Source of the DNA: Streptomyces sp. HSG2
GTDB taxonomy: Bacteria > Actinomycetota > Actinomycetes > Streptomycetales > Streptomycetaceae
Direction: 5' to 3'
DNA length: 64,000 nt
NCBI RefSeq assembly: GCF_016598575.1
Contig: NZ_CP066801.1
Span: forward strand, 4,216,001-4,280,000
Positions 45,981 through 54,634 of this stretch are shown one piece after another (the stretch's first letter is position 1; every line of letters begins with the position of its first letter). Made by a program: the position numbers and the translations under genes. Under the pieces are notes generated by a model that had not been told where the DNA came from, did not search any database, and saw only the letters and a program-made list of their open reading frames with translations.

Positions 45981-46024
45981 GGCAGGGCCCGGGTGGCGCG
46001 ACGCCGCGCCACCCGGGCCCTGCC
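45981..46024 (+). terminator. Strong intercistronic hairpin between gap and pgk
   Basis: A perfect 20-bp stem: 45981-46000 pairs with 46005-46024 around an ACGC loop. It begins 29 bases after the gap stop and ends 63 bases before the pgk start. It would end most transcripts after gap or protect the gap mRNA; pgk then needs readthrough or its own promoter. Confidence 0.82.
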
Positions 46025-46087
46025 CCGCGTCCGACACCATCGGCCCTCGTAGGATCACGAGCGATCAAGAGCTCCGGGAGTCCCTGT

Positions 46088-47299
46088 ATGAAGACGATCG
46101 ACGAACTCCTCTCCGAAGGCGTCGCGGGCAAGCGTGTCCTCGTCCGCGCCGACCTCAACGTGCCGCTGAACGGCACGGACATCATCGACGACGGGCGCGT
46201 CCGCGCCGTGCTGCCCACCGTGAGGGCCCTGGCCGAGGCCGGGGCGCGGGTGATCGTCGCCTCGCACCTGGGCCGACCCAAGGGAGCGCCGGACCCGGCG
46301 TTCTCGCTGGCCCCCGTCGCGGCCCGGCTCGGCACGCTGCTCGGCCGCGAGGTCGCCTTCGCCGAGGACACCGCGGGCCCCGCCGCCCGAGCCGTCGTCG
46401 CCGACCTGCGCGACGGGCGGGTCGCGGTCGTCGAGAACCTGCGGTTCAACGCCGGCGAGACGGCGGCCGACGACGCCGAGCGGGCCGCCTTCGCCGAACG
46501 GCTGTCGGGCCTGGCCGACGTGTACGTCGGTGACGGCTTCGGCGCGGTGCACCGCAAGCACGCCTCGGTCTTCGACCTGCCGCGCCGGCTTCCCCGCTAC
46601 GCCGGGTATCTGATCGCCGCCGAGGTCGCCGTCCTGCGGAGACTGACCGACGACGTCCGGCGGCCGTACGCGGTCGCCCTCGGCGGCGCCAAGGTCTCGG
46701 ACAAGCTCGCCGTGATCGACCGGCTGCTCGGCCAGGCCGACCGGCTGTTGATCGGCGGCGGGATGGCCTACACCTTCCTCAAGGCACGGGGCCACGAGAT
46801 CGGCGCGTCCCTGGTGCAGGAGGACCAGCTTCGGGCCGTAGCCGAGTACATCGAGCGCGCCGAGCGCGACGGCGTGGAACTCCTCCTCCCCGTCGACGTG
46901 GTGGTGGCGAGCGAGTTCCCGGACCTGAGGGGCAAGACTCCGAGCGACCCCGTCACGGTCGCCGCCGACGGAATCCCGGTCGACCGGCAGGGGCTGGACA
47001 TCGGTCCCGAGACCCGCAAACTGTACGCCTCGAAGCTGGCCGACGCGGCGACCGTCTTCTGGAACGGCCCCATGGGCGTCTTCGAGCACCCCGACTTCGC
47101 CGAGGGCACCGAGGCCGTCGCCCGCGCCCTGGCCGACTCCCCGGGGTTCACCGTGGTGGGGGGCGGGGACTCCGCCGCGGCGGTGCGTACCCTCGGCTTC
47201 GACGACACCGCTTTCGGCCACATCTCGACCGGCGGCGGCGCCTCCCTCGAATACCTCGAGGGCAAGACGCTCCCCGGCCTCGCCGCACTGGAGGACTGA
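46088..47299 (+). CDS. pgk: Phosphoglycerate kinase
   Basis: Glycolytic enzyme making ATP from 1,3-bisphosphoglycerate, 403 residues. Conserved features are KRVLVRADLNVPLN near the start, VASHLGRPKG, VVENLRFNAGE, VGDGFGAVHRKHAS, the hinge region ALGGAKVSDKLAVIDRLL and the nucleotide-binding FWNGPMGVFEHPDFAEGT with GGGDSAAAV. One small departure is GDGFGAVHR where many enzymes have GDAFGTAHR. The ATG at 46088 has CGGGAG six bases upstream. Four bases separate its stop from tpiA, so the two genes are one operon. Confidence 0.97.
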   Translation: MKTIDELLSEGVAGKRVLVRADLNVPLNGTDIIDDGRVRAVLPTVRALAEAGARVIVASHLGRPKGAPDPAFSLAPVAARLGTLLGREVAFAEDTAGPAARAVVADLRDGRVAVVENLRFNAGETAADDAERAAFAERLSGLADVYVGDGFGAVHRKHASVFDLPRRLPRYAGYLIAAEVAVLRRLTDDVRRPYAVALGGAKVSDKLAVIDRLLGQADRLLIGGGMAYTFLKARGHEIGASLVQEDQLRAVAEYIERAERDGVELLLPVDVVVASEFPDLRGKTPSDPVTVAADGIPVDRQGLDIGPETRKLYASKLADAATVFWNGPMGVFEHPDFAEGTEAVARALADSPGFTVVGGGDSAAAVRTLGFDDTAFGHISTGGGASLEYLEGKTLPGLAALED

Positions 47300-47303
47300 C
47301 CCG

Positions 47304-48080
47304 ATGAGCAACCGCACGCCGCTGATGGCCGGCAACTGGAAGATGAACCTCAACCACCTGGAGGCCATCGCGCACGTCCAGAAGCTCGCCTTCGCCCTGG
47401 CCGACAAGGACCTGGAGGCCGTGGAGGTCGCGGTCCTGCCGCCCTTCACCGACCTTCGCTCCGTGCAGACCCTGGTCGACGGCGACAAGCTGAGGATCAG
47501 GTACGGCGCGCAGGACGTCTCCGCGCACCCCCAGGGCGCCTACACCGGCGAGATCTCGGGTCCGATGCTGTCCAAGCTGGGGTGCGCCTACGTCGTGGTG
47601 GGTCACTCGGAGCGCCGGCAGTACCACGGCGAGACGGACGACCTCGTGAACGCCAAGGTCAAGGCCGCCTACCAGTACGGTGTGACGCCGATCATGTGCG
47701 TGGGCGAGCAGTTGGACGTCCGTGAGGCGGGCGAGGCCGTTCCCCACACCCTGGCGCAGGTCGAGGCGGGCCTGCGGGACCTCGCTCCGGAGCAGGTCGA
47801 GACGATCGTGATCGCCTACGAGCCGGTGTGGGCGATCGGCACCGGCAAGGTCTGCGGCGCGGGAGACGCACAGGAGGTGTGCGCGGCGATCCGTGCCAGG
47901 GTCGCGGAACTGTACGCGCCGGAGATCGCCGACAAGGTGCGCGTCCAGTACGGCGGCTCCGTCAAGTCCGACAACGTCGCGGAGATCATGGCCCAGCCCG
48001 ACATCGACGGCGCCCTCGTCGGCGGCGCCTCTCTGGACACCGACGAGTTCGTCAAGATCGTGCGTTTCCGCGATCAGTAG
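47304..48080 (+). CDS. tpiA: Triosephosphate isomerase
   Basis: Interconverts dihydroxyacetone phosphate and glyceraldehyde-3-phosphate, 258 residues. Active-site residues are visible: NWKMN (Asn and catalytic Lys), VVGHSERRQYHGE (catalytic His) and IAYEPVWAIGTG (catalytic Glu and the start of the flexible loop 6). YGGSVKSDN and LVGGASL bind the phosphate. Length is normal. It is translated directly after pgk. Confidence 0.98.
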   Translation: MSNRTPLMAGNWKMNLNHLEAIAHVQKLAFALADKDLEAVEVAVLPPFTDLRSVQTLVDGDKLRIRYGAQDVSAHPQGAYTGEISGPMLSKLGCAYVVVGHSERRQYHGETDDLVNAKVKAAYQYGVTPIMCVGEQLDVREAGEAVPHTLAQVEAGLRDLAPEQVETIVIAYEPVWAIGTGKVCGAGDAQEVCAAIRARVAELYAPEIADKVRVQYGGSVKSDNVAEIMAQPDIDGALVGGASLDTDEFVKIVRFRDQ

Positions 48081-48200
48081 ATCCGCGGGGCGCCCACCGG
48101 CGAGTATGCGCCGGCGGCGTTCCGTCGTACCCTTGCGGGGGCACGGTGTGCCCGTGCGCGTGCCCGTCGTCCGTCAGAGTCCGAGGAAGTTGGTCCAGCC

Positions 48201-48437
48201 GTGGTTTTGGGGTTCTCGATCGCCCTGATCGTCTTCAGCCTGCTGCTGATGCTGCTGGTGCTGATGCACAAGGGGAAGGGCGGCGGTCTGTCCGACATGT
48301 TCGGTGGCGGCATGCAGTCCTCCGTCGGTGGTTCCTCGGTCGCCGAGCGCAACCTCGACCGCATCACCGTCGTCGTCGCCCTTCTCTGGGTCGCGTGCAT
48401 CGTGGCGCTCGGCCTGCTGATGAAGGTGAACAACTGA
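48201..48437 (+). CDS. secG: Preprotein translocase subunit SecG
   Basis: Small membrane subunit of the SecYEG translocon, 78 residues. It has two hydrophobic helices (FSIALIVFSLLLMLLVLMH and VVVALLWVACIVALGLLM) joined by the conserved KGKGGGLSDMFGGGMQSSVGGSSVAERNLDR loop region, which is diagnostic in parts. The GTG start at 48201 has GAGGAAG upstream. Location after tpiA is conserved in many bacteria. A short hairpin GGGCAC-GGT-GTGCCC lies at 48139-48153 in the spacer after tpiA. Confidence 0.95.
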   Translation: MVLGFSIALIVFSLLLMLLVLMHKGKGGGLSDMFGGGMQSSVGGSSVAERNLDRITVVVALLWVACIVALGLLMKVNN

Positions 48438-48465
48438 GCCGTCCGCCGGTCGCGGCGTACCTCCC

Positions 48466-48515
48466 AGGCCCCGTGGTGGGTCCCCGTCCTGAGACGTGGA
48501 CCCACCACGGGGCCT
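48466..48515 (+). terminator. Terminator downstream of secG
   Basis: Perfect 18-bp stem (48466-48483 with 48498-48515); the loop itself contains a further 4-bp stem CGTC-CTGA-GACG, making a nearly continuous 22-bp hairpin. It begins 29 bases after the secG stop. Confidence 0.85.
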
Positions 48516-48545
48516 ACGCCGTCCGGGCGGTGGTAACTCCGGGCA

Positions 48546-48574
48546 CTGGACGCGCGTTGGGCCTTACGTAGACT
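48546..48574 (+). promoter_or_regulatory. Candidate promoter of the RbpA-family gene
   Basis: CTGGAC (48546-48551), 17 bases, TAGACT (48569-48574), just after the secG terminator. The -10 fits the vegetative consensus and the -35 is fair. The start point would be near 48581, about 60 bases before the GTG. Confidence 0.45.
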
Positions 48575-48640
48575 GAGGCGCTCGCAGCGGAGCGGAACGC
48601 CGACTCGCTTCGCGGCACCTTCACCCAGGGAGTGACGACC

Positions 48641-48976
48641 GTGGCAAGTGGCAACGCGATCCGAGGAAGCCGGGTCGGGGCGGGGCCGATGGGCGAGGCC
48701 GAGCGCGGCGAATCCGCCCCCCGGCTGCGTGTCTCCTTCTGGTGCTCCAACGGACACGAGACCCAACCGAGTTTCGCCAGTGACGCGCAGGTGCCCGAGA
48801 CGTGGGACTGCCCGCGGTGCGGCTTCCCGGCCGGGCAGGATCGGGAGGAGCCGCCGGCCCCCCCGCGCACGGAGCCCTACAAGACGCATCTGGCCTATGT
48901 GCGCGAGCGCCGCAGTGACGCGGACGGCGAGGCCATTCTCGCCGAGGCGCTCGCCAAGCTCCGGGGCGAGCTCTGA
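48641..48976 (+). CDS. RbpA-family RNA polymerase-binding protein
   Basis: 111-residue protein of the RbpA family, actinobacterial proteins that bind the primary sigma factor and RNA polymerase and stabilise the open complex. The N-terminus ASGNAIRGSRVGAGPMGE resembles the RbpA tail and basic linker; the core has a CSNGHE and CPRCGFPAG zinc-binding set and the sigma-interaction segment YKTHLAYVRERRSDADGEAIL. As I recall, the well-studied S. coelicolor RbpA lies elsewhere on the chromosome and differs in sequence, so this copy is probably a paralogue. The GTG at 48641 is preferred to 48632 because the family N-terminus begins there. Confidence 0.82.
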   Translation: MASGNAIRGSRVGAGPMGEAERGESAPRLRVSFWCSNGHETQPSFASDAQVPETWDCPRCGFPAGQDREEPPAPPRTEPYKTHLAYVRERRSDADGEAILAEALAKLRGEL

Positions 48977-49168
48977 GACCTGCCTCGCCGGTGTGCGGCG
49001 CCCGCTGGGCTCCCCGGCGGCGCGCCGGTGCCGGGTCGCGGCGGTCGGCCGGCCTCCACGCGCGGTGAGGCCGGGTTCCCGGGTGTCGCGGCGGTGCGAA
49101 CGCGGGCGGTCGCGGCGCTAGGTTGGGACCGGCAGCAGGACAGGCACGAGAGAAGGCTGAACCCGGAG

Positions 49169-50821
49169 ATGAACGCACACGCCCGCACCAGGCTCGATCG
49201 GACGCCGGAATGGACCGCGCTGGCCGCGCACCGCGAGGAATTCGGCGACACGCACCTGCGTGAGCTGTTCGGAGCCGATCCGCGGCGCGGCACCACGTAC
49301 CACCTCCGTGTGGGGGACCTGTACGTCGACTACTCCAAGCACCTCGTCACCGACGAGACGCTGCGGCTGCTCAGGGAACTGGCCGACGCCACGGGCGTCT
49401 TCGACCTGCGGGACGCGATGTTCCGGGGCGAGAAGATCAACATCACCGAGGACCGGGCGGTCCTGCACACCGCGCTTCGGGCTCCGGCGGACGCGGTGAT
49501 CGAGGTCGACGGAGAGAACGTGGTGCCCGGGGTGCACGCGGTCCTCGACAAGATGGCCGCCTTCGCCGAGCGGGTCCGTTCCGGTCGGTGGACCGGTCAC
49601 ACCGGCAGGCCCCTCAAGAACATCGTCAACATCGGGATCGGCGGCTCCGATCTCGGCCCCGCCATGGCCTACGAGGTACTCCGGCCCTTCACGGACCGCG
49701 ATCTGACGGTGCGTTTCGTCTCCAACGTCGACGGTGCCGACCTGCACGAGGCCACCCGGGACCTGGACCCGGCCGAGACGCTCTTCGTCGTCGCCTCGAA
49801 GACCTTCACCACCATCGAGACGGTGACCAACGCCACCTCGGCGCGTCGCTGGCTGCTGGACGCGCTGGGCGACGAGAAGGCCGTGGCCGAGCACTTCGTC
49901 GCGCTGTCGACCAACGCGGAGAAGGTCGCCGAGTTCGGCATCGACACGGCCAACATGTTCGAGTTCTGGGACTGGGTCGGCGGGCGCTACTCCTACGACT
50001 CGGCCATCGGCCTGTCGCTGATGATCGCCATCGGACCTGATCGGTTCCGGGAGATGCTGGACGGCTTCCGCCTAGTCGACGAGCACTTCCGCACCGCCCC
50101 GGCGGAGAGCAACGTGCCGCTGCTCATGGGCCTGTTGGGGGTCTGGTACGGCAACTTCCACGGTGCCCAGTCGCATGCCGTGCTGCCCTACTCCCACTAC
50201 CTGTCGCGCTTCACCGCCTACCTCCAGCAGCTCGACATGGAGTCCAACGGCAAGTACGTCGGTCGGGACGGTCGCGAGGTCGACTGGGAGACCGGGCCCG
50301 TCGTGTGGGGTACCCCCGGAACCAACGGCCAGCACGCCTACTACCAGCTGATCCATCAGGGGACCAAGCGTGTTCCGGCGGACTTCATCGGCTTCGCCGA
50401 GCCCGTCGCCGAATTGGGCGGCTCCCTCAGGGACCAGCACGACCTGTTGATGGCCAACTTCTTCGCCCAGACCCAGGCGTTGGCCTTCGGCAAGACGCCG
50501 GACGAGGTCCGGGCGGAGGGCGTGCCCGAGGAGTTGGTGCCCCACAAGACCTTCAAGGGCGACCACCCCACCACCACGATCCTCGCGCGCGCCCTGACCC
50601 CGTCGGTGCTCGGTCAGTTGATCGCCCTGTACGAGCACAAGGTGTTCGTCCAGGGAGCGATCTGGAACATCGACTCCTTCGACCAGTGGGGAGTCGAACT
50701 GGGCAAGGTGTTGGCCCGGCGGCTGGAGCCCGCCCTCACGGACGGCGTCGAGGTGCCGGGCACGGACGCCTCCACCCGCGCCCTGGTGTCCGTCTACCGC
50801 GGGCTGCGCGGGCGAGCCTGA
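49169..50821 (+). CDS. pgi: Glucose-6-phosphate isomerase
   Basis: Interconverts glucose-6-phosphate and fructose-6-phosphate, 550 residues. The pattern is of the large, classical family: NIGIGGSDLGPAMAYEVL, SKTFTTIETVTNA, GRYSYDSAIGLSLMIAIG (catalytic Glu nearby in the fold), QLDMESNGKYVGRDG, WGTPGTNGQHAYYQLIHQG and DSFDQWGVELGKVLA. Length matches E. coli Pgi (549). The ATG at 49169 has CCGGAG close upstream. It links glycolysis to the pentose phosphate genes pgl-opcA-zwf found 11 kb further on. Confidence 0.97.
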   Translation: MNAHARTRLDRTPEWTALAAHREEFGDTHLRELFGADPRRGTTYHLRVGDLYVDYSKHLVTDETLRLLRELADATGVFDLRDAMFRGEKINITEDRAVLHTALRAPADAVIEVDGENVVPGVHAVLDKMAAFAERVRSGRWTGHTGRPLKNIVNIGIGGSDLGPAMAYEVLRPFTDRDLTVRFVSNVDGADLHEATRDLDPAETLFVVASKTFTTIETVTNATSARRWLLDALGDEKAVAEHFVALSTNAEKVAEFGIDTANMFEFWDWVGGRYSYDSAIGLSLMIAIGPDRFREMLDGFRLVDEHFRTAPAESNVPLLMGLLGVWYGNFHGAQSHAVLPYSHYLSRFTAYLQQLDMESNGKYVGRDGREVDWETGPVVWGTPGTNGQHAYYQLIHQGTKRVPADFIGFAEPVAELGGSLRDQHDLLMANFFAQTQALAFGKTPDEVRAEGVPEELVPHKTFKGDHPTTTILARALTPSVLGQLIALYEHKVFVQGAIWNIDSFDQWGVELGKVLARRLEPALTDGVEVPGTDASTRALVSVYRGLRGRA

Positions 50822-50824
50822 CGG

Positions 50825-50866
50825 GCTCTTGGGGAGGTGGCGCGCGGTCGCCGCCTCCCCAAGAGC
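50825..50866. terminator. Bidirectional terminator between pgi and the FtsX-type permease gene
   Basis: 18-bp stem with one G-T pair: 50825-50842 pairs with 50849-50866, loop CGCGGT. It fills the 52-base gap between two convergent genes, starting 3 bases after the pgi stop. Confidence 0.82.
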
Positions 50867-50873
50867 GGGGCGC

Positions 50874-53192
50874 TCAGGCGACCGAGTCCAGCGTGTCGCC
50901 CAGTCGTCGGCGGACCGCCCGGGAGGCGGGCAGGACGGCGAGGATCACGGCGCCCAGGACCGCGCCCCCGCCCAGCGCCAGCGCCAGCGCCGGCGAGGGC
51001 CCCCGCGCGATTCCGGAGCCGATGCCGCTGGAGGCACCCTGGCCGTCGATCAGCCAGTGCGAGAGCGGCAGCCCCAGCACCAGGGCCAGGATGACCGCGG
51101 CCAGCGCCGTCAGACCGGTGGCGATCACTGCGACGGAGGCGACCTGTCGCGGCGACAGTCCCGCCGCCTTCAGGGCGGGAAGATCGCGCTCGCCCTCGCG
51201 CACGGTCCCGCCGATGGTGGTCAGAAGATCGATCAGCCCGATGAGGGCCAGGACGGTCGTCAGGCCGAGGACGACCTCCCGCAGCGGCGACAACCCGTCC
51301 GCCGGGTTGTCCACCGTGTGGGCGTCCATCCGCCCCCCGCCCGCGCGCGCGATGCGCTCGGCGACGCGCTCGGGGTCGGCGTCGGGGGCGAGGCGGACCC
51401 GGTACAGCGTGGGACGGAGCGCCGGGTCGTTCTGCCGGAGGGTGTCCAGGGAGGTGGAGACCACACGCCCCGCGTTCTCGGGTTCGATGGCGCGTCCCAC
51501 GATGTGCAGGATCTGCGGTCGATCCCCCACGGTCATCCGCACCCAGTCTCCGACGTCCACCCGCAGCAGGTCGAGCAGTCCCTGCCCGGCCACGGCCTCG
51601 TCGGGGCCGCGCGCCGCGCGACCCTCCACCACGGCGTACGGATAGGGGTCGGCGCGCGTGCCGAGTCCGCGCAGGGCGATCGTGGCCGTCTGGCCCGGGA
51701 CCAGCGCGGCCATCTCCACGCCCGGGTGGGCGGCGACCACGTCCGGATCACCCTCGATCCGCGCACGGGCGTCCGCGTCGCCCATCGCGGGGTCGGCGCG
51801 GACGGTGAGGGCGGCTGCCAGTCCGACCTCCTCGGGATGGCGGTGGAAGGCGTCGATGGTGGTCCACGCGCCGAGCGCCACCACGATCAGCAGCAACGGC
51901 AGGGACAGTCGGCCGATGGTGGCGGCTGTCCGGCCGCCTCGCCGGAACGCCGCGTGCCAGCCGAGGACGGCGGCGGCCGGTACCCGCAGCCGGGGCACCC
52001 CTCGCATCCGCAGGCCCAGGGCGCCACGGGCGAGGCCGGAGAGCCCGTTCCCGCCGGCCACCGCGGGACGGGCCCGCGGCACCGCAGGCACCCGTCCGGC
52101 CCGCCAGGCGGCCAGCCCGGTGGTCGCGCCGATGAAGACCACCACGCCCACCGGTACGGCGAACAGGGTGGCGGTGTGACCGACCAGACCCTGCCAGACC
52201 CCGACCGCCTCGCCGAGGCGTCCGGGAACCAGCCCGCCCAGCGCCTGGACCAGAGTCGCCCCGAGAACGGCACCGAGCACGGCGTAGGCCAGGTGCTGGA
52301 AGAGGAACACCCCGACGACCTGGCCGGGGGTGAAGCCGATCGCCTTGAGCACCGGGATGTCCCGGAGGTGTCCGCGAACGCGCGTGCCGATCGCCCCGTG
52401 CACGGCCAGCCCGGCGGCGAGCAGCGCCCCCAGCCCGAACAGCCCGAGCACCTGTCCGAGCAGCCGGTTGTCGACCTGTGCCTCGCCCCGGGCCTCCTGC
52501 CAGGTGGTGACGCGTTCGATCGCCCCCGATCCGAGCGCGGTCACGGCCCGCTGCACGGCGTAGCCCGTGTCGTCGGGCTCGGTCAGCCGCAACCCGACCG
52601 CCTGTCCGTCGGGTCGGGGCACGTCCGCCGGCAGCGCCCACACCAGCCCGGGACGCTCCCCGGCGCGGTAGCGCGGCTCGGGGCTCTCCGCCACGCCAAC
52701 CACGGTGAGCGGCGCGCTCGCGTCCGGGAGTTCCAGGGCATCGCCCGGCTGCACGAGGAGCGCGGCTGCCAGGCGGTTCTCCAGGACGACGCCGCCGGGA
52801 TCGCCCGGGTCCAGCCAGGTCCCGGAGGTGAGGAGCGGACGCCCCACGGCGGGCAGACCGGGCGTGCCGCGCAGTTCCACGGCTGCACGGGTGCCGCGCG
52901 TCGTGGTCACCGTGGTGTCGGCGGTCGGATAGGGCCCGGCGACCGACTCCACGCCGTCCAGCTCGCGCAGCGCCCCGGTGTCGGCCTCAGCGCCGGTGTG
53001 CAGCCACACGTGAGCCCCTCGCGCCTGACCGAAGACGCGTTGCCACGGGTTGGTGGCGTGCCCGAACAGGGCCGCGGCCAGCAACAGCGAGGCGACGACG
53101 CCCGCGGTGGCGAGCACCAGGAACAACGCTTCCCCGCGATGCGCCCGCAGGTCCGCGTGGGCCCAACGGAGGGCGGCTCGCACGTCTCTCAC
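50874..53192 (-). CDS. ABC transporter permease, FtsX/MacB type, double-length
   Basis: 772-residue membrane protein with two FtsX-like permease halves. The N-terminal helix (GEALFLVLATAGVVASLLLAAALFG) leads to a large extracytoplasmic domain, then three helices (about 260-400); the second half repeats the pattern, ending GAVILAVLPASRAVRRRLGDTL. Such proteins with a LolD/MacB-type ATPase do not import solutes but move or extract lipids, peptides or act as mechanotransmitters. The GTG start at 53192 follows the ATPase gene by 33 bases. It is the distal gene of the PadR-ATPase-permease unit, so it probably exports or senses the compound that inactivates PadR. Confidence 0.9.
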   Translation of the reverse strand: MRDVRAALRWAHADLRAHRGEALFLVLATAGVVASLLLAAALFGHATNPWQRVFGQARGAHVWLHTGAEADTGALRELDGVESVAGPYPTADTTVTTTRGTRAAVELRGTPGLPAVGRPLLTSGTWLDPGDPGGVVLENRLAAALLVQPGDALELPDASAPLTVVGVAESPEPRYRAGERPGLVWALPADVPRPDGQAVGLRLTEPDDTGYAVQRAVTALGSGAIERVTTWQEARGEAQVDNRLLGQVLGLFGLGALLAAGLAVHGAIGTRVRGHLRDIPVLKAIGFTPGQVVGVFLFQHLAYAVLGAVLGATLVQALGGLVPGRLGEAVGVWQGLVGHTATLFAVPVGVVVFIGATTGLAAWRAGRVPAVPRARPAVAGGNGLSGLARGALGLRMRGVPRLRVPAAAVLGWHAAFRRGGRTAATIGRLSLPLLLIVVALGAWTTIDAFHRHPEEVGLAAALTVRADPAMGDADARARIEGDPDVVAAHPGVEMAALVPGQTATIALRGLGTRADPYPYAVVEGRAARGPDEAVAGQGLLDLLRVDVGDWVRMTVGDRPQILHIVGRAIEPENAGRVVSTSLDTLRQNDPALRPTLYRVRLAPDADPERVAERIARAGGGRMDAHTVDNPADGLSPLREVVLGLTTVLALIGLIDLLTTIGGTVREGERDLPALKAAGLSPRQVASVAVIATGLTALAAVILALVLGLPLSHWLIDGQGASSGIGSGIARGPSPALALALGGGAVLGAVILAVLPASRAVRRRLGDTLDSVA

Positions 53193-53225
53193 CCCCGCCG
53201 GGATCGCGGGTCGGGCACGGGCATG

Positions 53226-53981
53226 TCAGTCCCTCAGCTCCAGCACCCCGGAGGCCCCGGACCGGCGGGCGGGAGGGTTTCCGGTCAGGTCCGCGTCGTC
53301 GGCCACCGCTCCGTCGAAGAAGCTGATCACGCGGTCGGCGGCGCTCGCCAGCCGGGCGTCGTGGGTGACCAGCAGGATGGTCTGTCCGCGCTTGTGGAAT
53401 CGGGACAACAGGCGCATGACCTCGCGGGTCCCTCGACTGTCGAGACTGCCCGCCGGCTCGTCGGCCAGGAGTAGCGGGGGGTGGTTGACCAGCGCTCTGG
53501 CCAGGGCCACCCGCTGTTGCTCGCCTCCGGACAGTTCGCCGGGCATGGCGCGGTCCTTCCCGGACAGCCCCAGCTCGCCGAGCAGCTCGGCCCGCTTCTC
53601 GCGGGCCCGTCCGGGGGGCGTTCCGGCGAGGAGGGCGGGCAGCTCCACGTTGTCGGCCACGGAGAGGCTCGACACGAGGTTGAAGAACTGGAACACGATG
53701 CCGACGCGGGTGCGACGCTCCACCGCCCAGCGGCCCTCGGACCACTGGTCCGTCGGGGTCCCGTCCAGCCAGAGCCGGCCCGCGTCGGGTCGTTGCAGAC
53801 CGCCCAGCAGGTGCAGGAGTGTCGACTTGCCCGCCCCCGAGGGCCCGGTGATCGCGACGAACTCGCCACCGCGCACGCGGAGGTCGACACCGCGCACCGC
53901 GGGGACCGGAGCCCCCTCGCCGTGGTACGTCTTCACCAGGCCCGAGGCGCGCAGGGCAGGGGTGGGTGCCTCCTCGCTCAC
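53226..53981 (-). CDS. ABC transporter ATP-binding protein, LolD/MacB type
   Basis: 251-residue ATPase with Walker A GPSGAGKSTLLHLLGGLQ, Q-loop FQFFNLVSSLSVADNV, signature LSGGEQQRVALARAL, Walker B LLLADEPAGSLD and switch His in LLVTHDARL. The sequence around the Q-loop and signature is typical of ATPases that pair with FtsX-fold permeases. The GTG at 53981 overlaps the padR stop (GTGA), so it is translationally coupled to the regulator. A longer frame upstream inside padR is not supported. Confidence 0.94.
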   Translation of the reverse strand: MSEEAPTPALRASGLVKTYHGEGAPVPAVRGVDLRVRGGEFVAITGPSGAGKSTLLHLLGGLQRPDAGRLWLDGTPTDQWSEGRWAVERRTRVGIVFQFFNLVSSLSVADNVELPALLAGTPPGRAREKRAELLGELGLSGKDRAMPGELSGGEQQRVALARALVNHPPLLLADEPAGSLDSRGTREVMRLLSRFHKRGQTILLVTHDARLASAADRVISFFDGAVADDADLTGNPPARRSGASGVLELRD

Positions 53982-54493
53982 CTCAGTTCCTCCAGCTCCT
54001 CCTGGCACCGCTCCAGCCAGTCGAGGTCGGCCTGCAGGTGCAGCATCGCGCCCTCGATCAGCAGTTGTGCGATGCGGTTGTTCCGGTCTTCGGCGGCGGC
54101 GAGCCGGGACAGCTGCCGCATCGTGTTCAGGTACTGCCGGCGCTGTCTGTTGATGAGGGCGACCTGGTCGGCGAGTCCGGACTGGGGCGCCAAGGCGAGC
54201 TTCATGAAGAACTCGTCCCTGACCCGGGGCTCGTCCGCGGTCTCCTCGAACCAGAGGCGCAGGGCCTCCCGACCCGCGTCGGTGAGGTGGTAGACCTTCT
54301 TGTTGGGGCGGCCGGACTGCTCCACGTCCTCGCCCTCGATCAGCCCCGTCTTCTCCAGGCGGCCGAGGGTGACGTAGATCTGGCCGACATTCGGCTGAGG
54401 GTACGCCGAGCCCAGGATTTGCTCAAGGTCCTGTTTCAGCTCGTAACCGTGGGCCGGGCCACGAGCGAGGAGCGCCAGGAGGTGCGGGCGCAC
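53978..54493 (-). CDS. PadR-family transcriptional regulator
   Basis: 171-residue winged-helix regulator. The N-terminal PadR domain is clear: LLALLARGPAHGYELKQDLE, YPQPNVGQIYVTLGRLEKTGL, DVEQSGRPNKKVYHLTDAG. The C-terminal helices (about 100-165, PadR C-terminal domain) mediate dimerisation and ligand response. The GTG at 54493 has GGGAGGA eight bases upstream. PadR proteins typically repress an adjacent exporter until a small molecule binds; here the coupled ATPase and permease are the obvious targets. A palindrome at 54541-54559 upstream is the likely operator. Confidence 0.93.
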   Translation of the reverse strand: MRPHLLALLARGPAHGYELKQDLEQILGSAYPQPNVGQIYVTLGRLEKTGLIEGEDVEQSGRPNKKVYHLTDAGREALRLWFEETADEPRVRDEFFMKLALAPQSGLADQVALINRQRRQYLNTMRQLSRLAAAEDRNNRIAQLLIEGAMLHLQADLDWLERCQEELEELR

Positions 54494-54540
54494 TCGGCTG
54501 TCCTCCCGTTCTGGTCGTGTGCCGCAGACCCTAGTATCAC

Positions 54541-54559
54541 GTATACCCAACCGGTATAC
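54541..54559. promoter_or_regulatory. Probable PadR operator
   Basis: GTATACC (54541-54547), CAACC, GGTATAC (54553-54559): a perfect 7-5-7 inverted repeat in the 141-base divergent spacer between padR and the solute-binding protein gene, 48 bases from the padR start. Spacing and AT content fit a PadR dimer site overlapping a promoter. Confidence 0.68.
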
Positions 54560-54634
54560 ATGGCCTCTGACCGGGCGACGGCGCCCGGTCCGGCGCGGGC
54601 CGCGCGCCGGGATCGCTCGTGTCGGGAGGTGCCC

